From: Armatimonadota bacterium
GTDB lineage: Bacteria; Armatimonadota; JAAZEB01
Assembly: GCA_012841485.1 (NCBI GenBank)
Contig: DUUU01000203.1
Location: forward strand, 1 to 20,639
Reading direction: 5' to 3'
DNA: 20,639 nt
In this document: piece after piece, positions 14,954-20,639 of the stretch
Layout: each line of letters opens with the position of its first letter
How positions within the stretch are numbered: the first letter of the stretch is position 1
The notes under the pieces: model-generated
What the model saw: only the letters and a program-made list of their open reading frames with translations
Databases searched by the model: none
Told to the model about the DNA's origin: nothing
Made by a program: the position numbers and the translations under genes

Positions 14954-16270
14954 TCAGATGCGCGCGCCAGTGCCCCTCAGACCCTCGTCGTTACGGACAA
15001 CGTCGCGCCAGGCTCCATGAGGCAGCTTCCGCAACCTGGGCGTCGATTGCGGGCCGCAGCCGCAGACGTAATTCGAGCCGCTGGCACCCAGGCGCTTGCG
15101 AAAGCGCTCCCACATCTCCCAGGATTCGGTGGAGAGCGACACCGGCACCTCGCGGTTCCACTTGCGAATCTCCTTCAGGTAGAAGTCGTAGATCTTCGCG
15201 CGCATCGCCTCCGGGAAGGGGCGTGTCACCGTCGTTCCCATCTCCTCCACGCTGGCCTCTGCGGCAGCGAGGAACTCTGGATCGATGCGGTCGCGGCCCA
15301 GGCGGCGGATCATCTCATCACAATCCATCCACATAAAGCAACAGAGGGAGATCACATCCGGATTGGTGCGCGTCAGCGCCATCTCCACGGTCCGTGCGGC
15401 ATCCTCACGCCAGCCGCGCACCGGGATGATCGGCTTGAACTTGTAGCGGACGGTGTAGCCCGCTTCCTGGCACTTGCGCGCCGCCTCGATGCGTTCCTCG
15501 GTGGTTCCCGTCTTCGGCTCGAGCACCTCGCTTTGCGTCGGCCCCGCCAGGCTCCAAACGATGATGGTGTTCCCCTGATGCTTCAGGGGGAGCATCCAGT
15601 CCACGTTCCAGCTCTTGGTGTGGATCACCAGATAGCGGTCCTGGAGCGTTCCGAAATACTCGATGATAGGACCAAGGCAACCGAGCTCCGGCTCCAGGCA
15701 CGGCACATCGGCATCGTCCTCCAGCAGGTAGGTGAGCTGCCAGGGGTGGCGCTCGATCAGCTTGCCGAGGTGGAGCAGGTACTCCTCGACGTTCACCATT
15801 GTGGCGAGAATGCCGCCCAGACCGCAATAGGCGCAGCGATGCAGGCATCCCGCCTGGAAATGAATCCGCCAGCATGCCCGGCACACCTTCTGGCGCCGGC
15901 GTGGGTCCTCCTTGAGCCCCGCGGGGAACCAGATGAAGGCGCCGTCGCCCAGGAGCATCTCGCGGAGATGGCCGCCGATGCCTGTCTTCGCCTCATCAAA
16001 GCGCTTAGCGCGCTCCTCCAGGCGGTCATCAAAGCGGAAAGTGTTGAAGACGAGGATGGGATCGCGCACCTCGGGCTTGGCGCCCATCGCGCCCAGGCCA
16101 TCGGTCCAGCGTCCGGCCTGGATCAGCTCGGGCAGCTCCTCATCGGTATAGACGACCGGCTGCTGAGGGCGCTCCAGCGCGGCACACACGCGCTCGACGC
16201 GCTCGCGGAGGCGTGGCTCGGCCATCGTGCTTTCGTGGGCATACACGGCGGGTGGGTCGATGCGGTACAT
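14954..16270 (-). CDS. Spore-photoproduct-lyase-like radical SAM protein
   Basis: A 438-residue protein with the radical SAM cluster motif C142-LHR-C146-AY-C149 that binds 4Fe-4S and cleaves SAM. Downstream segments match the SPL family layout: a cysteine (C191 in DADVPCLEP) about 42 residues after the cluster, IIEYFG, VIHTKSWNVDWMLPLKHQGNTIIVWSLAGP, EPKTGTTEERIEAARKCQEAGYTVRYKFKPIIPV. SPL repairs UV-induced spore photoproduct in DNA. Here the second tyrosine of the SPL CxYCY element is glycine (G150), and extra cysteines occur (C130/C133 in VCRACW, and CGCGP near the C-terminus), so DNA repair is only one possibility. The start ATG at 16270 is supported by AAGGAG (complement of 16280-16285) at 9 nt spacing. 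No sporulation genes are seen. Confidence 0.82.
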   Translation of the reverse strand: MYRIDPPAVYAHESTMAEPRLRERVERVCAALERPQQPVVYTDEELPELIQAGRWTDGLGAMGAKPEVRDPILVFNTFRFDDRLEERAKRFDEAKTGIGGHLREMLLGDGAFIWFPAGLKEDPRRRQKVCRACWRIHFQAGCLHRCAYCGLGGILATMVNVEEYLLHLGKLIERHPWQLTYLLEDDADVPCLEPELGCLGPIIEYFGTLQDRYLVIHTKSWNVDWMLPLKHQGNTIIVWSLAGPTQSEVLEPKTGTTEERIEAARKCQEAGYTVRYKFKPIIPVRGWREDAARTVEMALTRTNPDVISLCCFMWMDCDEMIRRLGRDRIDPEFLAAAEASVEEMGTTVTRPFPEAMRAKIYDFYLKEIRKWNREVPVSLSTESWEMWERFRKRLGASGSNYVCGCGPQSTPRLRKLPHGAWRDVVRNDEGLRGTGARI

Positions 16271-16527
16271 AGGCGCTCACTCCTTCATTCGTCCTGAAAG
16301 CGAACGCGACACGAGGGCGAAGGCTCGCGATGGGTCTGGACTGCATCGCCCTGGCCCTCCCCCTGCTGCACACGGCGCCCCGACAGGGCGCGCCCGTGAT
16401 CAGCAGATACGCCGGACGGAGATGGAGTTCCTACCGGTTGCCGGCCATCCTGGGGCTGGTAAGTCTTACCCCAACGCGCGAGGAGGGAGCGCCCGCCACG
16501 CTGGCAGGCCAGGTCGTTTAGGCCACT

Positions 16528-17154
16528 TCACGGATAAAGGGGCTGCCACTGGAAGGAGCCGGGGCGCCATTTGACGTGGCCATCCGCCCAGAGGATGACC
16601 GACCCCTCGAAGTGCGGCGCGCCGGTATACTCCAGACCAGGCGTATCCCGGTCGCCAGGTTGTCCGGACGGATCGCCGGCGAGCGGCACCTGGTCGGGCG
16701 TCTGATAGGGGCTACCCGGAATCCGCTGCAGCCGGTGATGCCAGCGCACGTGCGGGATCACATAGCCAGTGTAACGCTGGTCGATGCCGCACCAGACGAC
16801 GGACTTCTGCTGATACACGGCGCTCTTGCAAAACCAGATGTCGCGGTTGCCCACGTAGGTATTCAGCGCGTGGTGCAGGAGATCGGCACGGTACTCCGGA
16901 ACGGCAGCGCCGGCCGATGTCCAGAGGTTGTGCCAGGGTGGAAACCGGCCGTTCCAGTCGCGCTCGTAGAGCGTATAAGCGACGTAGAGCTGGCGCAGGT
17001 TGTGGGTGCAGGCTGTCTGATGCCCGCGCGAGCGCGCGCGGGTGAGCACAGGTAGGAGCACTCCGGCCAGGATGGCGATGATGGCTATGATGACCAGCAT
17101 CTCCATGAGCGTGATACCCGGCGGCGCACTGAGCCTCCACTGGCTTCGTTTCAC
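16528..17154 (-). CDS. Pseudopilin with H-x9-DG motif (copy 2)
   Basis: A 208-residue product from a GTG at 17154, chosen because GGAGAGGAGG (complement of 17161-17170) lies 6 nt upstream. The open frame reaches back to 17307, but the extra 51 residues would displace the leader peptide. The class III leader is [27 protein letters not shown], cleaved after G13 with mature E5 kept; position 1 is isoleucine rather than the usual phenylalanine or methionine. The helix continues as PVLTRARSRGHQTACTHNLRQLYVAYTLYERDWNG. Near the end H-FEGSVILWA-DGHVKW gives the H-x9-DG motif, almost the same spacing and terminal DGHVKW as in copy 1. Otherwise the two heads are divergent. It is an orphan, 127 nt downstream of selB on the same strand. 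It is probably exported through the pilin pathway; its role is unknown. Confidence 0.88.
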   Translation of the reverse strand: MKRSQWRLSAPPGITLMEMLVIIAIIAILAGVLLPVLTRARSRGHQTACTHNLRQLYVAYTLYERDWNGRFPPWHNLWTSAGAAVPEYRADLLHHALNTYVGNRDIWFCKSAVYQQKSVVWCGIDQRYTGYVIPHVRWHHRLQRIPGSPYQTPDQVPLAGDPSGQPGDRDTPGLEYTGAPHFEGSVILWADGHVKWRPGSFQWQPLYP

Positions 17155-17281
17155 GGCGCGCCTCCTCTCCTGGCCCTCAGTTTGGCGCTGCAGGACTGAA
17201 AGCCTCAACGACGCGCGTCCTATCTGTTCGACGCCCGCCGGCCTGCATCTGTTCCCGATCATGCAAGAGGCAGCCGATTGG

Positions 17282-19117
17282 CTACCAGAGGATGCGCTCG
17301 TCTCCAATGCGACGGGTGAAGCGGATCGAGTCCAGATACTCCAGGATCGGCACGGCGTACTTCCGGCTGGAGCCAGTCAGGTCGCGAAACGCCGCGGCGG
17401 TGATCTGCCCATGGGCAGCAATGTGCTCCGAGACCAGCGCCTTGATCCGCTCGATGGCATCGGCGAGCAGGTAGAGATCGGGCGTGACCCGCGCAACCCG
17501 GCCCATCTCCGCAAGCGCGTTGAGAATCTCCCGCGCGCGCGGGCCCTCGGTGGCAACGAGCTCCGCCGCGCTCGGCGGCGAGAAAGGCGTCACCCCCAGG
17601 CGCGCCTCGATGCGAGCGGCAAGCGCCTCCTGCTCCGGAGTGAGGGAGACGGCATGCCCCGGCCGGCGCACCCCATTCCCCTGCACCTCGACCCGCCCCT
17701 CGGACGCGAGCCGCTGCAGCATCAGCCCGAAAGTGCCCCCCGGAACGGCGCGCGCGCCCCGCGTGTGCAGCTCCTCACGGGGCATCCACTCGCGGAGGGG
17801 ATTGGCCTGATGAAACGCATCCATCACCGCGACCAGGCGTTCCGCCAGCGCGCTCCACCGCTCGCGATGCACCACCGCCTGCGCTGAAAGCGCGACCAAC
17901 ACCCCCTCCTCAACGAGCGTTCCTACCTCCGCACGCACTTCCTCGACGGGGCGGTGCTGCGCCGCGGCGAGCGCCGGCACCGTTGTCCCCGTGTCACCGG
18001 CATCATAGACGGCACGCGCCAGCAGATCGAGCGGACCGCCGCTCTCACGCACGCGAAGCCCGGCGAGAACGTCCTCCTGAAAACGCCGATGCTTCCGGGG
18101 CGTGGCATCCAGCACAACGCCACCACCCAGGGTGACCATCGGTGAGTAAAGCCGGATCACGAAGGGATCCCCGCGCATCACAGCGGTGGGACTCTCCAGA
18201 CGAAACTGCACCAAGCCCGTCTCACCCGGGGCCAGCTCGTGCCGGTCGAGGAGCGATACCCGGCCGATCACCTCCGCGGTGCCCGCGTGCAACCGGATCC
18301 GCGTGCGATCCGCCAGGGGACGCTCGAGGCGAGGGAGAAGCTGGAGCCGGGCATCGATGAGATGCGTCGCGCGCAGGCTTCCGGGCGTGGCGCACGTATC
18401 GCCACGCTCCACCTCTTCGACCTTCCGCCCGTGCATCTGCACCTGACGGACGCGCGTCTGCCGGCCCGCAGGAAGCAGCTCCACGGTATCGCCGACGCGC
18501 ACCCTTCCGGAGGCCACCGTTCCCGTCACCACCGTGCCAAACCCAGGCATGGTGAAGACCCGGTCCACCGGCAGGCGGAATGGGCCCACGGCGCTCCGCT
18601 CGCGCACCGCGCGGGCCAGGCGATCCAACTCCGCGCGCAGGCGATCGATTCCTTCGCCCGTCACCGAGGATACCCGGATCACCGGGGCGTCTGCCAGGAA
18701 GGTGCCCGCGATCGCCTGGCGGAGGTCCTCCTCCACCACATCCAGCCACTCCTCGTCAACGAGGTCCACCTTGGTCACGGCGATCACGCCGGCCGGCACA
18801 TGCAGGAGGCGCAGGATGTCGAGGTGCTCGGTGGTCTGGGGCATCACGCCTTCATCGGCGGCCACCACCAGGATCACCACGTCGGTGCCCCCGGCGCCCA
18901 TGAGCATATTCTTCAGAAAGCGCTCGTGCCCGGGCACATCCACGATCCCGGCAAGCACTCCGGAGGGAAGCTCCAGGTGGGCGAAACCCAGCTCGATGGA
19001 GAGGCCCCGCTCCTTCTCCTCCTTCAGGCGATCGGTATCGATGCCTGTCAGCGCCTTGATCAGGGCCGTCTTACCGTGATCCACATGTCCGGCGGTCCCG
19101 ATGATGATCTGTTTCAT
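17282..19117 (-). CDS. selB: Selenocysteine-specific elongation factor SelB
   Basis: A 611-residue GTPase that delivers Sec-tRNA to the ribosome at UGA codons marked by a SECIS hairpin. The G-domain shows GHVDHGKT (10-17), DVPGHERF (60-67), TKVD (115-118) and SS (150-151), with the SelB-type sequence LKEEKERGLSIELGFAHLELPSG. EF-Tu-like domains follow, and the C-terminal winged-helix array ends with LTGSSRKYAVPILEYLDSIRFTRRIGDERILW, the SECIS-binding module. The ATG at 19117 starts the canonical MKQIIIGTAGHVDHGK. Open frame further upstream overlaps the promoter and lacks homology. Oddly, domain 2 reads HGRKVE (229-234) directly into EVERGD, so about 18-20 residues containing the usual AGxRVAxNLxGV strands appear to be missing. 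No selA, selC or selD is in the window. Confidence 0.95.
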   Translation of the reverse strand: MKQIIIGTAGHVDHGKTALIKALTGIDTDRLKEEKERGLSIELGFAHLELPSGVLAGIVDVPGHERFLKNMLMGAGGTDVVILVVAADEGVMPQTTEHLDILRLLHVPAGVIAVTKVDLVDEEWLDVVEEDLRQAIAGTFLADAPVIRVSSVTGEGIDRLRAELDRLARAVRERSAVGPFRLPVDRVFTMPGFGTVVTGTVASGRVRVGDTVELLPAGRQTRVRQVQMHGRKVEEVERGDTCATPGSLRATHLIDARLQLLPRLERPLADRTRIRLHAGTAEVIGRVSLLDRHELAPGETGLVQFRLESPTAVMRGDPFVIRLYSPMVTLGGGVVLDATPRKHRRFQEDVLAGLRVRESGGPLDLLARAVYDAGDTGTTVPALAAAQHRPVEEVRAEVGTLVEEGVLVALSAQAVVHRERWSALAERLVAVMDAFHQANPLREWMPREELHTRGARAVPGGTFGLMLQRLASEGRVEVQGNGVRRPGHAVSLTPEQEALAARIEARLGVTPFSPPSAAELVATEGPRAREILNALAEMGRVARVTPDLYLLADAIERIKALVSEHIAAHGQITAAAFRDLTGSSRKYAVPILEYLDSIRFTRRIGDERILW

Positions 19118-19127
19118 GGCAACTCCC

Positions 19128-19136
19128 ATTATAGCA
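19128..19136 (-). promoter_or_regulatory. Extended -10 promoter element of selB
   Basis: On the minus strand TGCTATAAT occupies 19128-19136, identical to the extended -10 of the panD and pseudopilin 1 promoters. The -35 region (about 19151-19157) is poor, which an extended -10 can compensate. The -10 ends only 10 nt before the ATG at 19117, so transcription should begin near 19121 and leave a leader of roughly 4 nt. GGGAG (complement of 19123-19127) between -10 and ATG would then be largely untranscribed. Confidence 0.68.
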
Positions 19137-19154
19137 TAGGGCCGCGCGAATTGC

Positions 19155-19183
19155 TTGACTTGCGGCCGCGGCGGTGTTACACT
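19155..19183 (+). promoter_or_regulatory. Sigma70-type promoter of the DNA methyltransferase gene
   Basis: TTGACT (19155-19160), a 17-nt spacer and TACACT (19178-19183) preceded by TGT (extended -10). The predicted start near 19190 gives a leader of about 17 nt with GAGG at 19193-19196 before the ATG at 19207. It is back to back with the selB promoter, and the two overlap in their -35 regions. Confidence 0.78.
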
Positions 19184-19206
19184 CGCGGGGAAGAGGATGC
19201 CACTCG

Positions 19207-20639
19207 ATGCAGCACGATCCGAACGCCCCCTGGGGAGCCGATAACCCGCTCCCGCCTCGCCGCTCCGGACTGGAACTGATCTGGGAGGGCAAGTATGACG
19301 CCTGCGGGAGGCGCCGCGGGCCATCCCTCCCGCCCTTCCCGGTGACCCTCCGCCGCCGCGAAGTGGTCGACCCGCCCCCCGACGCTCCCGCTCGCCCGAT
19401 GAGCGGGGTGTTCCGAAACCGCCTCATCCGGGGTGACAACAAGCTGGCGATGGCCGCTCTCCTCCCAGAGTTTCGCGGGCGCGTGAATCTGGTTTACATC
19501 GACCCGCCCTTCGCCGCCGGCGCCGACTTCCGAGCAGACGTCGCCCTTGGCGAGGATCCGGCAATCATCCGAAAGGCGCGGTCCGCCCCCGAAGCTATCG
19601 CCTACCGGGATGCCTGGGGAACCGGCGCCGACTCCTATCCCCAGATGATGTACGAGCGTCTCGTGCTGATTCGAGAGCTGCTCTCGCCGGATGGCAGCCT
19701 CTATATTCACTGTGACTGGCGTGCCAACGCCATGTTGCGCCTCATCTGTGACGAGATCTTCGGCGTCGAGTGCTTCCAGCGCGAGATCATCTGGCGGATC
19801 GGCTGGGTCTCCGGCTACAAGGCGGCCGCGGCCAACTGGATCCGAAACCACGACACCCTCCTCTTCTACACGCGCGACCCAACCCGGTTCACCTTCAACA
19901 AGGAGTATCTCCCCTACCCGCCCGGCTATCGTCGGCGGGATGGCTCGCCCCCGCGCGGGCCGGGGTATCCCCTGGAGGACACCTGGAACTGCAGCGAGAT
20001 GGACCGGCTCGACTCCATCCAGATTAAGAGCTTCTCGCGCGAGAAGGTAGGCTACGAAACGCAGAAGAACGAGGCGCTCCTGCGCCGCATCATCCGCGCC
20101 TCCTCAAACGAGGGAGACCTGGTAGCCGACTTCTTCTGCGGATCGGGCACCACGCTTGCCGTTGCCGAGGAGCTGGGCCGGCGCTGGATCGGGTGCGACA
20201 TCGGGCGGCACGCGCTCCACATCGCGCGGAAGCGCCTGATTGACCGGCAGCGCAGTCTGACGGCCAAAGGATCGCCCTGCCAACCCTTCGATACCTTCGA
20301 TCTGGAGGATGCCGAGCGGCGTTGGTGGTTCTCCCACCGCCTTTCCGCGAGCGAGGAGGGTTACCGTCACACGCTGTTGGAGCACCTGGGAGCCACTCCC
20401 CTGGCCTCTTTCCCGATGCAGGGTGAATCGGGCGAAGAGAACCCCCTTCCCGGTTCAGGCGTCTTGCATGGGCAGCGCGGGGAGGAGATGGTGCATATCG
20501 CGCCCCCGGGGACCCGCTTCAGCCGCGCTGATCTGGAACAGGCCCTCGCCGCCGCGCGGGGACGTGGCGCCCGTCGCGTCGTCTGCCTGGCATGGGAGTT
20601 TGAGCCTGACCTGGCGCGTCGGGCAGAACGGGATGGCAA
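19207..20639 (+). CDS. Beta-class (type III Mod-like) site-specific DNA methyltransferase, 3' truncated by window
   Basis: The frame is open for 477 codons to the window edge without a stop. It contains catalytic motif IV DPPF at D99-F102 (VNLVYIDPPF), followed much later by the SAM-binding motif I ADFFCGSGTTLAVAEELGRRWIGCDI (F309-x-C-G-S-G). This IV-before-I order is that of beta-class N6-adenine/N4-cytosine methyltransferases, including type III Mod subunits. Between them lie the usual YPQMMYERLVLIRELLSPDGSLYIHCDW and DTWNCSEMD segments, the latter in the usual place before the QKNEALLRRII helix. The region after 340 (ending VVCLAWEFEPDLARR) is an extra C-terminal domain of a type I have seen with type III-like Mods. 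The start ATG has GAGG 10 nt upstream and lies just behind a good promoter. A restriction helicase partner could follow beyond the window, but this cannot be seen. Confidence 0.88.
   Translation, partial: MQHDPNAPWGADNPLPPRRSGLELIWEGKYDACGRRRGPSLPPFPVTLRRREVVDPPPDAPARPMSGVFRNRLIRGDNKLAMAALLPEFRGRVNLVYIDPPFAAGADFRADVALGEDPAIIRKARSAPEAIAYRDAWGTGADSYPQMMYERLVLIRELLSPDGSLYIHCDWRANAMLRLICDEIFGVECFQREIIWRIGWVSGYKAAAANWIRNHDTLLFYTRDPTRFTFNKEYLPYPPGYRRRDGSPPRGPGYPLEDTWNCSEMDRLDSIQIKSFSREKVGYETQKNEALLRRIIRASSNEGDLVADFFCGSGTTLAVAEELGRRWIGCDIGRHALHIARKRLIDRQRSLTAKGSPCQPFDTFDLEDAERRWWFSHRLSASEEGYRHTLLEHLGATPLASFPMQGESGEENPLPGSGVLHGQRGEEMVHIAPPGTRFSRADLEQALAAARGRGARRVVCLAWEFEPDLARRAERDG

Noticed and set aside
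14864..16297. 477-codon open frame on the plus strand opposite the radical SAM gene
   Set aside because: Antisense to a gene with clear catalytic motifs; the translation has no motif and the composition is that of a reverse-strand shadow.
17155..17307. 51-residue N-terminal extension of pseudopilin 2
   Set aside because: It would bury the prepilin leader peptide. A near-perfect Shine-Dalgarno directly precedes the GTG at 17154.
19118..19324. 69-residue N-terminal extension of SelB
   Set aside because: It runs through the divergent promoters and into the methyltransferase gene, and the canonical SelB N-terminus starts at 19117.
1..20639. CRISPR arrays, insertion sequences, attachment sites or rRNA
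   Set aside because: I saw no regularly spaced repeats, transposase or integrase motifs, terminal inverted repeats around a gene, or rRNA-like conserved segments.

Overview
The window is about 20.6 kb of GC-rich bacterial chromosome, coding on both strands. It looks like an Armatimonadota genome, possibly assembled from a metagenome. The main reason is the two orphan pseudopilins with a C-terminal H-x9-DG motif. The first carries the run [21 protein letters not shown] followed by QYAQDYDE, a signature I associate with the very abundant Armatimonadota pseudopilins. The large secreted glycosidase-like proteins and TTGACa-type/extended -10 promoters fit too. Planctomycetes-like lineages are the main alternative. 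No rRNA, tRNA, CRISPR array, insertion sequence or prophage is visible.

Layout. (1) 1-5090, plus strand: the last codons of one amidohydrolase-type gene overlap a second amidohydrolase by ATGA. A DegT/StrS-type PLP aminotransferase follows, then a 918-residue secreted TIM-barrel protein with a carbohydrate-binding-like C-terminus. This reads as a sugar or small-molecule metabolism cluster. (2) 5208-6799: panD (beta-alanine/pantothenate) and aroC (chorismate) are divergently transcribed from well-formed sigma70-type promoters facing outward. The aroC promoter lies so close to the ATG that the mRNA should be leaderless. (3) 6800-6924: a convergent gap with a perfect 36-bp palindrome. (4) 6925-19117, all minus strand, read in the order selB, H-x9-DG pseudopilin 2, a spore-photoproduct-lyase-like radical SAM protein, an aldo/keto reductase with two Fe-S motifs, H-x9-DG pseudopilin 1 (own promoter and long leader), a SAM methyltransferase, and a 1527-residue secreted GH42-like protein. 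(5) 19118-20639: selB and a beta-class (type III Mod-like) DNA methyltransferase diverge; the methyltransferase runs off the window.

The observations most worth checking are: five promoters that all carry an extended -10 (TGn), two of them placed 6-10 nt before the start codon; an apparent internal deletion of a strand-rich segment in SelB domain 2; an SPL-like radical SAM protein with a substituted radical-relay tyrosine; an odd beta-rich insert inside the TIM-barrel protein; and the DNA methyltransferase at the right edge, which may open a restriction or defence locus. None of these proves a new system. The rest of the window is housekeeping or degradative metabolism.
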